A stretch of DNA of 64,000 bases from Candidatus Lutibacillus vidarii (GTDB lineage: Bacteria; Actinomycetota; Actinomycetes; Actinomycetales; Dermatophilaceae). The translations under genes were made by a program, and so were the position numbers. Below the pieces are notes generated by a model. The model searched no databases. It saw only the letters and a program-made list of their open reading frames with translations, and was not told the origin of the DNA. Position 1 is the first letter of the stretch. Each line of letters begins with the position of its first letter. Below are positions 1 through 9,414 of this stretch, one piece after another. The stretch lies in contig JADKGA010000002.1 of the NCBI GenBank assembly GCA_016717165.1, forward strand, positions 372,001-436,000. The letters run 5' to 3'.

Positions 1-410
1 ACGGCGTCGACGGCGTGGCCCCCGGGCTCTACCGCTGGCCCGACCTCGACTCCCCGGTGCAGGCCGGCGACCTACGCGACGAGGTCGAGCGGATCTGCCT
101 GGACCAGGCCCTCGGCGGCGACGCCGCCTACGTCGTCCTCTCCTGCGCGGACGTCAGCGCGCTCGACGCCCACGCCTACCGCGAGGCGCTCCTCGCCGCC
201 GGCCTGGTCGAGGGTCGCCTTCACCTCGCGGCCTACGCCCTCGGCTACGGAGCCAGCGGTATGACGTACCTCGACTCCGAGATCGCCGGCTTCGTCGGAG
301 CCCCGCTCGACGCCCTGCTGTTCACCTGCGTTGGCGTACCGGCATACCGGAACCGCGCGGGCGGCAAGCCGGGGGAGCCGAACGCGGTGCGTGGCGTCCA
401 GCCGCGCTGA
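1..410 (+). CDS. SagB/ThcOx-type nitroreductase family protein, 3' part only
   Basis: This is the C-terminal end of a gene that begins before the window; the frame is open from base 3. The visible part reads ALGYGASGMTYLDSEIAGFV followed by LLFTCVGVPAYRNRAGGKPG, which resembles the C-terminal half of SagB-type or McbC-like FMN-dependent oxidoreductases of the nitroreductase fold, where this part helps form the flavin pocket. The substrate cannot be told from the fragment; relatives oxidise azolines in modified peptides, but many actinobacterial members are uncharacterised. The next gene is a lipoprotein with its own likely promoter, so no operon link is visible. The family call is fairly sure; the function is unknown. 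Confidence 0.7.
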   Translation, partial: GVDGVAPGLYRWPDLDSPVQAGDLRDEVERICLDQALGGDAAYVVLSCADVSALDAHAYREALLAAGLVEGRLHLAAYALGYGASGMTYLDSEIAGFVGAPLDALLFTCVGVPAYRNRAGGKPGEPNAVRGVQPR

Positions 411-572
411 ACCTCATTGGGGCCACCCTTGCCGTGCTGGCCCGCCTTGCGCGCCGGTGACCAGGAACCGCCGCGAAGTGGGGTGAGCATGGCGCGCCGG
501 TCGCGGGTTGGGGCGTGGATGGGTCAAGATCCTTGCGGATCGGGGGACTTCGACCTCATAGAATCGACAATC

Positions 573-1583
573 GTGCGACGCCTTTTCCCCCTGGTGGTGA
601 CGGCTGCCACACTCTCGGCCTGCAGCGTTTCCCCATCGCCCGACGGGTCACCGCCACGTGACGGGGGTGTCGCGTCCTCGTCACTGAGTGGCCCGTCCTT
701 CCAGTTGACCGGCAGCTGTCCCGATGCCTTGTCGGTGAGCAAGGCCCTCGGCGTCGAGGTCGAGCAGGTCACGCCGGAAGAGGGCGTCGCCTGCAGTTAC
801 CGGGCTGAGGACATCGGCGTGCACTTGTGGGCGACTGACAACCTCGACGCCGCCATTTCGTCGGTTCAGTCCGGGGTGAAGCCGACCAAGGAAACGCTGG
901 CCTCTGGCGCGGTGCGCTCATACGGCGAGGGAAACCTGTACAACACGTGCTCTCTTGCCGCTTCGAGTGGGGGCGCGGCGGGCTTGGTGGCAGAGACGAA
1001 GGACGCGCGTTCAACACCATTGCCCGCGAAGGACCTCTGCGCGGCGACGGAGCTGCTGTTCTTGCAGGGGACCCGGGCTGGCGCCCCCTCGGCGAGCGTC
1101 GGTCCCACGGGCGAAGCGCCAGCGGTCACCGTGTCGCCGACCCCGACCGCCGCGGGCACCCTCGAGGGTGGTCCGAGCCTGACGACGGAGGACTTCAACG
1201 GTTACACGATTCTTCTCCCGCCGGGTTCGGTCAAGGGCAAGACCGTGACGGGGGAGTACGGCGAGGTGAGGCGCAGCTATGAGACCCCGGATGGGACTTT
1301 GACGACGATCGCCTTCTCCAGCAACTTCGGATGGTCGGAGTTCTCGGAGGAGATTACGGGTGATTGTCCGCAGGCGTCCGAGGGGAAGCAGGTGCCCATC
1401 GACTGGGGCGGCTCCTACCATGGCGGGTACACGGTCTGGGATCGCTCATCATGCAACAAGGAGCCGCTCAGCACCTTCGTCACGTTCAGTGACGTCGAAC
1501 AGGTCGCGGTCACACTCGACGGTGCGCGAACCCCACCCGCTTGGCTTATCGACGCAGTCGGCTCCGCGGATTGGTCCGAGTAG
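573..1583 (+). CDS. putative lipoprotein of unknown function
   Basis: A 336-residue protein from the GTG at 573. It starts with RR, then a hydrophobic stretch and the lipobox LSAC at about residues 14-17, so it should be exported and anchored by a lipidated cysteine. The frame is open further upstream, but only this start puts the signal peptide at the N-terminus. A -10-like TAGAAT (559-564) lies 8 bases before the GTG with no Shine-Dalgarno, which suggests a leaderless transcript. The mature protein has a Ser/Pro/Thr-rich linker around the middle and scattered cysteines that could form disulfides. I do not recognise the domain. A second small lipoprotein follows on the same strand. Confidence 0.75.
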   Translation: MRRLFPLVVTAATLSACSVSPSPDGSPPRDGGVASSSLSGPSFQLTGSCPDALSVSKALGVEVEQVTPEEGVACSYRAEDIGVHLWATDNLDAAISSVQSGVKPTKETLASGAVRSYGEGNLYNTCSLAASSGGAAGLVAETKDARSTPLPAKDLCAATELLFLQGTRAGAPSASVGPTGEAPAVTVSPTPTAAGTLEGGPSLTTEDFNGYTILLPPGSVKGKTVTGEYGEVRRSYETPDGTLTTIAFSSNFGWSEFSEEITGDCPQASEGKQVPIDWGGSYHGGYTVWDRSSCNKEPLSTFVTFSDVEQVAVTLDGARTPPAWLIDAVGSADWSE

Positions 1584-1653
1584 TCGCGTTGGCCCGACCA
1601 CCCCGGAGCCGCGGTTTCGCGGGCAAGCGTCACAAGGGGCTACGGTTGCGTGA

Positions 1654-2286
1654 GTGACGATCTCTCGTGCATCAGCCGCCTGTGCCCTCGTCCTTCTGCT
1701 GGTGGGTTGTGGCAACGGAGGGCCGACCGACGCCGGGGCCAGTCCGCGCACGTCCGACGCGGCCTCTCTCTCAAGCGCGACCGGCGTTCCAACTACCCCC
1801 AACCAAGTCGAGGAGGAGGTCACCGCTGACGGTGTCGAGGCGGCGCTGGGCAATCAGCCCTATCTGGGCGGCTTCAAAGTTGCTGCGCCTCATGCCGACA
1901 CCTTCGCGATGAGGGCCGGCGCCGCCAAGTCGTTCTACAGTGCCTGTGGCTTCAACGAGGCCCTTCTTGGGAGTGCCGAATTGCCAGGTGTCGAGTACGA
2001 ATTGGCAGGATCGCCAGCGGGCGGCATAACGCTCGCATACCCCACTACGGCCGAAGCCGAAGCAGCGCGAGCGCGCTTCTTGTCGGCCGCGGGCACAGGC
2101 TGCGATGGCCAGCAGGTGCTGAGTTCAGGGCTGTCTTTTGCCCTCATTGGGCTGCAAGACGAGCCGAAGGTGGCGCGGCACCTCATCATCGGCCACGCCA
2201 ACACTGTGACCTGGCTCTACGGCTTCCGCGAGGTAGACGCCGAGGCGACCGCACGGAGCGTCAAGGCCGCACTCACTCTCCCCTGA
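1654..2286 (+). CDS. putative small lipoprotein of unknown function
   Basis: A 210-residue protein starting at GTG 1654 with a short signal peptide and the lipobox LVGC at about residues 16-19, followed by a Gly/Ser/Thr-rich linker. A TACGGT hexamer 7 bases before the GTG and the lack of a Shine-Dalgarno again fit leaderless transcription. The body has two cysteines likely to pair (SACGFN and GTGCDGQ). It shares the lipoprotein design of the gene before it but no clear sequence similarity. I do not recognise a family. It converges with the adenine-deaminase-like gene. Confidence 0.75.
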   Translation: MTISRASAACALVLLLVGCGNGGPTDAGASPRTSDAASLSSATGVPTTPNQVEEEVTADGVEAALGNQPYLGGFKVAAPHADTFAMRAGAAKSFYSACGFNEALLGSAELPGVEYELAGSPAGGITLAYPTTAEAEAARARFLSAAGTGCDGQQVLSSGLSFALIGLQDEPKVARHLIIGHANTVTWLYGFREVDAEATARSVKAALTLP

Positions 2287-2293
2287 GCACCGG

Positions 2294-2320
2294 CCCCGAG
2301 CACGTCCGGGGAGTCACCCC
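2294..2320. terminator. possible hairpin between convergent genes
   Basis: Two overlapping GC stems can form here: CCCCG (2294-2298) with CGGGG (2307-2311), or GGGG (2308-2311) with CCCC (2317-2320). They sit in the 39-base gap between two converging genes. No T-run follows, so this is a weak candidate. Confidence 0.3.
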
Positions 2321-2325
2321 ACGCG

Positions 2326-3324
2326 TCAGAGCCCGAGCGCCGCGAGCAGTTCGGCCTTGCGGTCCGGCGACGCGAAGGACGCCCGCACCGAGTTCAACGC
2401 GAGCGCGCGCAGGGCGTCGTCCGGCATACCGAGGTCATGGCGCAAGGCGGCGTAGTTGTCGTCGACATACCCACCGAAGTACGCCGGGTCGTCCGAGTTC
2501 ACCGTGACCATGAGCCCGGCGTCGAGCATCCGGGGCAGCGGGTGGTCGGCCATTCGGTCGACGACGCGGAGCCGGACGTTCGAGGTCGGGCAGACCGTCA
2601 GCGGCACCTGGTCGCGGGCCAGCCGCTCGACCAGCGCCGCGTCCTCCAGGCAGCGCACGCCGTGGTCGATCCGCTCCACGCCCAGCACGTCGAGGGCCTC
2701 CCAGATGTAGGCCGGCGGCCCCTCCTCGCCGGCGTGCGCGACCCGGTGCAGACCCGCCGCGGCCGCCGCGTCGAACGCCTCCCGGAAGGCCCCGGGCGGG
2801 AAGCCGACCTCGGAGGAGTCCAGCCCGATCCCCAGCAGCGGCACCCCGGAGGCCAGCGCGCCGTCGAGCATCGGCAGGGCCTGCGAGGCAGGAAGGTGGC
2901 GCAGCACGCAGACGATGATCCCGCTGGTGACATCGAGCTCGGCGGCCGCGCGGTCGAGGGCGTCCTGGACCCCGCCGAGGACGTCGCCGACGGCGATCCC
3001 GCGCTCGGTGTGCGCCTGCGGGTCGACGAAGACCTCGGTATGCCGGACCCCGCCCCGATGCGCCCGCACCAGGTATCGCCAGGTCATCTCGGTGAAGTCC
3101 GCGCGCGTGCGCAGCGTCGACATGTTCGCGTAGTACAGGTCGAGGAAGGACTGCAGGTCGGTGAACTCGTAGCGGGTGCGCAGGTCGGCCAGGTCGGCAT
3201 ACGGCAAGGTCATGGCGTTGCGCGCGGCGAGCTCGAAGATCGTCTCCGGCTCGAGGGTGCCCTCGATGTGCAGGTGCAGCTCGGCGACGGGGTGGGGGAG
3301 TGCGGCGTCCGCGGGGTGGGTCAC
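2326..3324 (-). CDS. adenosine deaminase family protein, adenine-deaminase type
   Basis: A 332-residue metal-dependent deaminase. The zinc ligands and catalytic residues are visible: HLHIEG near the N-terminus, the central HAGEEGPP, RIDHG, and NSDDPAYFGGY near the C-terminus. The variants HLHIEGTLEP, HAGEEGPP and SDDPAYFGGY are typical of the adenine deaminase branch (adenine to hypoxanthine plus ammonia) rather than classical adenosine deaminase; this is family knowledge, not proof of substrate. The start is set at GTG 3324, which has a GAAAGG ribosome site; the frame is open further upstream but the extra residues do not fit the family. It is divergent from ygfK and would feed hypoxanthine into the purine-catabolic genes that follow. 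Confidence 0.82.
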   Translation of the reverse strand: MTHPADAALPHPVAELHLHIEGTLEPETIFELAARNAMTLPYADLADLRTRYEFTDLQSFLDLYYANMSTLRTRADFTEMTWRYLVRAHRGGVRHTEVFVDPQAHTERGIAVGDVLGGVQDALDRAAAELDVTSGIIVCVLRHLPASQALPMLDGALASGVPLLGIGLDSSEVGFPPGAFREAFDAAAAAGLHRVAHAGEEGPPAYIWEALDVLGVERIDHGVRCLEDAALVERLARDQVPLTVCPTSNVRLRVVDRMADHPLPRMLDAGLMVTVNSDDPAYFGGYVDDNYAALRHDLGMPDDALRALALNSVRASFASPDRKAELLAALGL

Positions 3325-3341
3325 GGCGGCGGCCTTTCGTC

Positions 3342-3369
3342 CGGTGATGGCTCCTCGGTGATGGCTCCT
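3342..3369. repeat. 14-bp tandem duplication in the divergent promoter region
   Basis: The 14-mer CGGTGATGGCTCCT occurs twice back to back in the 256-base gap between the deaminase gene and ygfK, 18 bases upstream of the deaminase start. It could be a paired regulator site or a chance duplication. No other clear promoter element was seen in this gap. Confidence 0.5.
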
Positions 3370-3580
3370 CGCGAAGAGTACCGGGGCCGGGCGTACGGTC
3401 GAGGTGACCAGTGGGTGAAACGCGGCCATAAGGCCTAACGCGACGTCACCGCCGGGTGCGAGACTCGGTGAGTCGGACGACGGGACCGCGCCACAGTGTC
3501 GTGAGCACAGCGGCCACACCGTGGGGCTCCTCCATGCCCGACCGTGAGCTCAACCGACCAACCGAAAGGCGTGCGCAGCC

Positions 3581-6500
3581 ATGGGCGACCTGATGCGGCC
3601 GTTGTCGTTCGACCACCTCATGACGTGGGCGAGGACCGAGCTGGAGCGCGAAGGGTCGATCTTCGGCGTGCGCACCGACCAGTTCTGGCGCCCCGCGACG
3701 GGTCGGTGGATGACCAACTCCTTCGGTGACCAGCTGGCCAACCCGGTTGGCCCGGCCGCCGGCCCGCAGACCCAGCTGTCGAACAACATCCTCGTCGCCT
3801 ATCTCGCCGGCGCGCGCTTCATGGAGCTGAAGACGGTCCAGAAGATGGACGGTGAGGAGATCCGCCACGCGGTCGCCAAGCCGTGCATCCAGGCCGAGGA
3901 CGAGGGCTACAACTGCGAGTGGTCCACCGAGCTGACCGTCCCGGAGGCCTTCGACGAGTACGTCCGCGCCTACTTCGCCCTGGCGGTCTTCGCCAAGGAG
4001 CTGGGCCTGGGCACGATCGAGGATGTCGCCTACAACATGTCCGTCGGCTACGACCTCGAGGGCATCAAGGGCGAGAAGGTCGAGACCTACCTGCAGGGCA
4101 TGGCCGACGCCCGGCCGACCGCCGTCTGGCAGGAGTGCTACTCGTGGGTCGAGCAGCACCTCGGCGACCTCACGAGCTTCACCCGCGCGGATCTGGAGTC
4201 GCTCAGCCCCACCCTCAGCGGCTCGGTCACCCTCTCGACCCTGCACGGCTGTCCGGCCGACGAGATCGAGCGCATCGCGTCATACCTCCTGCACGAGAAG
4301 GGGCTCAACACCTTCGTCAAGTGCAATCCCACCCTCTTGGGGTATGCCGGAGCCCGCTCCGCGCTGGACCGGCTCGGCTTCGACTATGTCTCCTTCGACG
4401 ACCACCACTTCACCGCCGACCTGCAGTATGCCGACGCCGTGGCGATGCTGGGCCGGCTGCGTGAGCAGGCCCGTGACCTGGGGCTGGCCTTCGGGGTCAA
4501 GCTGACGAACACCTTCCCGGTCCAGGTGCACCGCGCCGAGCTGCCCGCCGACGAGATGTACATGTCCGGGCGTTCGCTGCTGCCGCTCTCGCTCCAGGTG
4601 GCCCAGAAGCTCTCCCACGACTTCGACGGCCAGCTGCCGATCTCGTTCTCCGGCGGGGTCGACGCCTTCAATGTCGCCGACCTGCTCGGCACGGGCATCC
4701 AGCCGGTCACCGTGGCGACGACGATCCTCAAGCCCGGCGGGGTGATCCGGTTCAACCAGCTCGCCGCCAACGCCGCCGAGGTGATGACCGACTATGCCGG
4801 CATCGACGTCGCCAAGCTCGACGCCCTCGTCGAGGGGGTCTTCGAGGACGAGCGCTACCACAAGCGCTACCGCGAGAAGATCCGCTCCCGCAAGACCGCC
4901 TCGCCGCTGCCGCTGACCGACTGCTACAAGGCGCCCTGCGAGCACGGCGGCTGCCCCATCGAGCAGCGCATCCCGGAGTACCTCACCCTCACCGCCGCAG
5001 GCCGGTATGGCGAGGCCTTCGACGTCATCGCCACCGACAACACCGCCCCGACGATCACCGGGGTGCTCTGCTCGCAGCAGTGCCGAGAGCACTGCACCCG
5101 GCTCGACTACGACCTGTCCATCGACATGCGCGGGGTCAAGCTGGTCGCCTCCGACCACGCCCAGGACGACTACACCGCCGCCATCACCCCGCCGCCGCTG
5201 CGGACCGCGACGAAGGTCGCCGTCATCGGGGCCGGCCCGGCCGGCATCGCGGCAGGGCTGTACCTGCGGCGCAACGGGATGGAGGTCGACGTCTTCGAGA
5301 AGCTCAGCGGCCCCTACGGCATCGTGAAGTACATCATCCCGCACTTCCGGATCGAGCGGGAGCAGATCGAGCGCGACTACGAGATGGCCGTCGCGATGGG
5401 GGTGCAGTTCCACTTCAACGCCGACCCGAACTACGACATCGGGGCGCTGTTGACGACCTACGGGCACGTCATCATCGCCACCGGCTCGTGGGGTCGCGGC
5501 CAGAACCCGCTCAAGGAGGGCGGCGAGCACGTCATCGACGCGCTCGACCTGCTCTGGGGCGCCTTCAACGAGGAGGGCGGCTTCCCGCTCGGCAAGCGGG
5601 TCGCGGTCATCGGTGCCGGCGACGTCGCGATGGACTGCGTCCGGACCGCGGTGCGCACCCCGGGCGTCGAGGAGTCGCTCATCGTCTACCGCCGCAACGA
5701 GCCGAACATGCCGGCCACCCAGCACGAGGTCAACACGGTCCGCGCCGAGGGCCTGACGATGCTCGAGCTGCTCGCGCCGATCTCCTTCGACGGGGCGACC
5801 CTGCACTGCGAGAAGATGCGCCTCGGCCCGGTCGTCCCCAGCGGTCGGCAGAACATCGAGGGCACCGGTGAGTATGTCGACATGCCCTTCGACACCGTCA
5901 TCGGTGCGACCGGCGCGACGATCGACACCGCCCCGCTCACCTCGAACGGCATCGCCCTCGACGAGCGGGGTCGGGCGCGGCTCGATGCGACATACCAGTC
6001 GAGCGTTCCCAATGTGTATGTCGTCGGTGACGGTCGGCTGGGACCGGACACCATCGTCCGGGCCATGGGCGACGCGAAGATCGCCTGCCGAGCCATCCTC
6101 GGCAAGGAGGGCATCACCCCGGACTTTGACGGTCACGCCCCGGTGTCGCACCTGCCGGCCCCGGAGGTCTACCACCGGCGCGGGCTGATGATTGCCGAGA
6201 TCAACGGCCAGGCCGAGGGCGCCCGCTGCCTGACCTGCGACGACATCTGCGAGATCTGCACCGAGGTCTGCCCGAACCGGGCCAATGTCGCCATTGTCGT
6301 ACCCGGATATGACGACCCGCGGCAGATCGTCCACATCGACGGGCTCTGCAACGAGTGCGGCAACTGCGGCACCTTCTGCCCGCACGCCGGCCTGCCCTAC
6401 ATGGACAAGATCACCGTCTTCTGGACCCGCGAGGACTTCGACATCTCCACCGACATCGGCTTCCTTCCGCTGCCCGACGGCAGCTATCTGACCCGGGTGC

Positions 6501-6628
6501 CGGGCGGGGCCACGACCGAGGTCGGCGCCGACCTCGTCGGGATGCCGGAGGACATGAGCCGCGTCCTGCGGGCCATGCGGGACCGCTACGACTACCTCCT
6601 GCGCACCCCCGAAGGAGCCCACGCATGA
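3581..6628 (+). CDS. ygfK: YgfK family FAD/Fe-S oxidoreductase (putative selenate reductase subunit)
   Basis: A 1015-residue protein close in length and layout to E. coli YgfK. The first 450 or so residues look like a dihydroorotate-dehydrogenase-type barrel. A Cys-rich linker follows, then a Rossmann FAD site VIGAGPAGIAAG at about 546-557, a second nucleotide site VIGAGDVAMD at about 677-686, and two ferredoxin-like clusters: CLTCDDICEICTEVCP from residue 883 and CNECGNCGTFCP about 40 residues later. The protein can thus pass electrons between NAD(P)H, flavin and [4Fe-4S]. In E. coli and gut anaerobes ygfK sits with ssnA, hyuA and xdhD in a locus needed for anaerobic purine/urate use. It overlaps ssnA by ATGA. 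Family certain; exact reaction unproven. Confidence 0.93.
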   Translation: MGDLMRPLSFDHLMTWARTELEREGSIFGVRTDQFWRPATGRWMTNSFGDQLANPVGPAAGPQTQLSNNILVAYLAGARFMELKTVQKMDGEEIRHAVAKPCIQAEDEGYNCEWSTELTVPEAFDEYVRAYFALAVFAKELGLGTIEDVAYNMSVGYDLEGIKGEKVETYLQGMADARPTAVWQECYSWVEQHLGDLTSFTRADLESLSPTLSGSVTLSTLHGCPADEIERIASYLLHEKGLNTFVKCNPTLLGYAGARSALDRLGFDYVSFDDHHFTADLQYADAVAMLGRLREQARDLGLAFGVKLTNTFPVQVHRAELPADEMYMSGRSLLPLSLQVAQKLSHDFDGQLPISFSGGVDAFNVADLLGTGIQPVTVATTILKPGGVIRFNQLAANAAEVMTDYAGIDVAKLDALVEGVFEDERYHKRYREKIRSRKTASPLPLTDCYKAPCEHGGCPIEQRIPEYLTLTAAGRYGEAFDVIATDNTAPTITGVLCSQQCREHCTRLDYDLSIDMRGVKLVASDHAQDDYTAAITPPPLRTATKVAVIGAGPAGIAAGLYLRRNGMEVDVFEKLSGPYGIVKYIIPHFRIEREQIERDYEMAVAMGVQFHFNADPNYDIGALLTTYGHVIIATGSWGRGQNPLKEGGEHVIDALDLLWGAFNEEGGFPLGKRVAVIGAGDVAMDCVRTAVRTPGVEESLIVYRRNEPNMPATQHEVNTVRAEGLTMLELLAPISFDGATLHCEKMRLGPVVPSGRQNIEGTGEYVDMPFDTVIGATGATIDTAPLTSNGIALDERGRARLDATYQSSVPNVYVVGDGRLGPDTIVRAMGDAKIACRAILGKEGITPDFDGHAPVSHLPAPEVYHRRGLMIAEINGQAEGARCLTCDDICEICTEVCPNRANVAIVVPGYDDPRQIVHIDGLCNECGNCGTFCPHAGLPYMDKITVFWTREDFDISTDIGFLPLPDGSYLTRVPGGATTEVGADLVGMPEDMSRVLRAMRDRYDYLLRTPEGAHA

Positions 6629-7947
6629 TCATCGGCAACGGCCCGGTCATCACCAACGACCCGGCGAACCCCTTCGTCGACTGCGGCGCGGTCCGGGTCG
6701 ACGGCACGGTCGTCACCGCTGTCGGTCCGCTCGAGGCGGTCCGTGCGGCGCATCCGCACGAGGACTTCCACGATGTCGCGGGCCGGGTCATCATGCCTGG
6801 CCTGATCAATGCGCACACCCATGCCTACAGCCACTACGCCCGCGGCATGGGCGTGAGCAACCCGACGCGCGACTTCGTCGAGATCCTCGAGAACCTCTGG
6901 TGGCGGCTGGACCGCCTGCTCACCCTCGAGGACGTCGAGATCAACACGACGACGACCTTCATCGAGTGCATCCGCAACGGGGTGACCACGGTCTTCGACC
7001 ACCACTCCAGCCCGCACGCGGTGGTCGGCTCGCTCCAGCGCCAGGCCGAGGCCGCTCGTCGCCTCGGCATCCGGGCGAGCCTGTGCTACGAGACCTCGGA
7101 CCGCGACGGTGAGGCCGTCTTCCGCCAGGCCCTGGCCGAGAACGTCGAGTTCATGAAGGCGATGAACACCGCCGACCAGGACATGGTCAAGGGCCTCTTC
7201 GGCGTGCACGCCTCCTTCACGATGTCGCAGGCCTCGCTCGAGGCGTGCGTCGAGGCGGCCCAGGGCATCCGCGGCGGCTTCCACGTCCACACCGCCGAGG
7301 GCCCCGGCGACGAGCCCGACTCGGTCGCCAAGTACGGCACTCGGATCCTGGAGCGCTTCCACGACCTGGGGATGCTCGGCCCGGAGTCGATCGCCGTCCA
7401 CTGCGTGCACGCCACCGACGAGGAGCTCGACATCCTCAAGGAGACGGACACGACAATGGTCCACAACCCGCACTCGAACATGGGCAATGCCGTCGGCGCC
7501 GCCCCGGTCGTCGAGGCGCTGGGCAAGGGCATCCGCTGCGGGCTCGGGACCGACGCCTACACCGCCGACATGTTCGCCTCGGCATCGGTGGCGAAGATCC
7601 TCCAGAGCCACCGGCTCGCCGACCCCAGCGTCGGTTTCGGGCAGGCCCTCGAGATGCTGCTCGGCAACAACCCGAAGATCGCCGCCAAGCACTTCGCCCG
7701 TCCGCTCGGGGTCCTCACGCCCGGCGGATATGCCGACCTCATCACGCTCAACTACGACCCGATCACCCCGCTGACCGCCGGCTCGACCGGTGGGCACATC
7801 CTCTTCGGGATGAGCGGCTCAATGGTCAACGACGCGTTGGTCAACGGCTCCTGGGTCATGCGGGACCGCGCGATCACCACCCTCGACGAGGCCGAGGTCC
7901 ACGCCAGGTCGCGGGCGGCCGCGCCGCGCATCTGGGCGCAGATGTAA
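6625..7947 (+). CDS. ssnA: SsnA family putative aminohydrolase
   Basis: A 440-residue amidohydrolase of the SsnA group. Metal ligands are seen as NAHTHAYSHYARGM near the N-terminus, HVHTAEG and HCVHATDEE in the middle, and GLGTDAYTADM towards the end. The SsnA family is related to guanine and chlorohydrolase-type deaminases, and its members accompany ygfK and xdhD in purine-degradation loci; it probably hydrolyses a purine-derived C-N bond. The ATG at 6625 overlaps the ygfK stop, so the two are translationally coupled, and hyuA follows 14 bases after the stop. Length matches E. coli SsnA (about 442). Confidence 0.92.
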   Translation: MIIGNGPVITNDPANPFVDCGAVRVDGTVVTAVGPLEAVRAAHPHEDFHDVAGRVIMPGLINAHTHAYSHYARGMGVSNPTRDFVEILENLWWRLDRLLTLEDVEINTTTTFIECIRNGVTTVFDHHSSPHAVVGSLQRQAEAARRLGIRASLCYETSDRDGEAVFRQALAENVEFMKAMNTADQDMVKGLFGVHASFTMSQASLEACVEAAQGIRGGFHVHTAEGPGDEPDSVAKYGTRILERFHDLGMLGPESIAVHCVHATDEELDILKETDTTMVHNPHSNMGNAVGAAPVVEALGKGIRCGLGTDAYTADMFASASVAKILQSHRLADPSVGFGQALEMLLGNNPKIAAKHFARPLGVLTPGGYADLITLNYDPITPLTAGSTGGHILFGMSGSMVNDALVNGSWVMRDRAITTLDEAEVHARSRAAAPRIWAQM

Positions 7948-7961
7948 GGGACGGGCGAGGG

Positions 7962-9365
7962 ATGACGATGCTCCTGCGTGGTGGCACGGTGACGACGGCC
8001 GCGGGCTCGTCCCGGGCCGACGTCCGGGTCGACGGCGAACAGGTCGTCGAGGTCGGCGAGCTCACCCCGCGGCCCGGGGAGGATGTCGTCGACGCCACCG
8101 GCTGCCTCGTCCTGCCCGGCGGCATCGAGTCGCACTGCCATCTCGACCTCGAGTGCGGGCTGGGGCTGGTCACCGCCGACGACTTCGCCACGGGCACCCG
8201 GGCGGCGCTGGCCGGGGGCACGACGACGGTCATCGACTTCGCCACGCAGTTCCACGGCGAGACGCTGGCCCGGGGGCTGGAGCGCTGGCACGAGAAGGCC
8301 GCCGGCAAGGCCGTCACCGACTACGCCTTCCACCTGGCGATGACGCAGTGGCAGCCGAGCTTCGCCGCCGAGCTGGCCGACATGGTCGAGGCCGGGGTCA
8401 CCTCGTTCAAGCTCTATCTCGCCTACCGCCACTCGATGATGGTCGAGGACGACGAGGTGCTCGCGGCCCTGCAGGCCAGCGCGGCCCTGGGGACGACGAT
8501 CGGCTTCCACTGCGAGAACGGCCGGGTCATCGACGCGCTCGTCCAGGCCGAGCTCGCGGATCGGCATACCGGTGCGTACTACCACCCGCGGACCCGGCCG
8601 GCCGAGCTGGAACGTGAGGCCCTCGTCCGGCTCGGGGTCATCGCCGACCTCGCGGACGCCAACCACTACATCGTCCACCTCAGCGCCGCCCAGAGCGCGA
8701 GGGAGGTCCGCACCGCCCGGGCCCGGGGCAGCCGGCTGGTCGCCGAGACCTGCCCGCAGTACCTCGTCCTCGACGAGAGCGCGTATGGCGTGCCAGGAGC
8801 GACCGGCGACGCCGAGCTCGCTGCGCGGACCGCCGTGATGAGCCCACCGCTACGGCCCGCAGCCGACCAGGACACCCTGTGGGCGGCCCTGGCCGACGGG
8901 ACGATCCAGTTCGTCGGCACCGACCACTGCTCGTTCACCCTGGAGCAGAAGGCCGCCGCGGACGCCTTCAACACCGTCCCCAATGGCGCGCCCGGCATCG
9001 AGCTGCGGCTCGCCCTGCTCTACACCTACGGGGTCGCCGCGGGGCGCCTGACGCCGGCGCGTTTCGCTGCGGTGACCAGCGAGAACGCCGCCCGCTACTT
9101 CGGGCTCTACCCCCGCAAGGGCACGATCGCCCCGGGCAGCGACGCCGACCTCGTCGTCTATGACCCGGCGCCGCGGTGGACGGTGCGGCACGAGGACCTC
9201 CACGACGGGACCGACCACACGCCATACGCCGGGTTGGCGATCCAGGGGAAGGTGCGCGACGTCTTCCTGCGCGGCGCGCACGTCGTGCGCGCCGGCGAGC
9301 CCGTCGCGGACCTGCCCCGCGGGCAGTTCCTGCGGTGCGGGCTGCCCGACCCGACGATCAGCTGA
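7962..9365 (+). CDS. hyuA: dihydropyrimidinase/hydantoinase (HyuA-type)
   Basis: A 467-residue cyclic amidohydrolase. It shows the binuclear-metal signature: ESHCHLD at the N-terminus, the lysine expected to be carbamylated in TSFKLYL (K150, as in the family), FHCENG, HLSAAQS and GTDHCSF. Such enzymes open cyclic ureides such as dihydropyrimidines and hydantoins. In the E. coli purine locus the equivalent is HyuA, believed to open a ring of a reduced purine product. The start at ATG 7962 is backed by the purine-rich GGGCGAGGG just before it; an in-frame ATG two codons later is possible. It lies in the ygfK-ssnA-hyuA-xdhD string. Confidence 0.9.
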   Translation: MTMLLRGGTVTTAAGSSRADVRVDGEQVVEVGELTPRPGEDVVDATGCLVLPGGIESHCHLDLECGLGLVTADDFATGTRAALAGGTTTVIDFATQFHGETLARGLERWHEKAAGKAVTDYAFHLAMTQWQPSFAAELADMVEAGVTSFKLYLAYRHSMMVEDDEVLAALQASAALGTTIGFHCENGRVIDALVQAELADRHTGAYYHPRTRPAELEREALVRLGVIADLADANHYIVHLSAAQSAREVRTARARGSRLVAETCPQYLVLDESAYGVPGATGDAELAARTAVMSPPLRPAADQDTLWAALADGTIQFVGTDHCSFTLEQKAAADAFNTVPNGAPGIELRLALLYTYGVAAGRLTPARFAAVTSENAARYFGLYPRKGTIAPGSDADLVVYDPAPRWTVRHEDLHDGTDHTPYAGLAIQGKVRDVFLRGAHVVRAGEPVADLPRGQFLRCGLPDPTIS

Positions 9366-9414
9366 TTGACCAGAAGACCTAGACGAAGCAGACGGACGAA
9401 GCGAGGATGACGAG

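Noticed and set aside
4280..6622. Minus-strand open frame of 780 codons opposite ygfK
   Set aside because: Low-complexity composition and complete overlap with a well-recognised gene show it to be a shadow frame.
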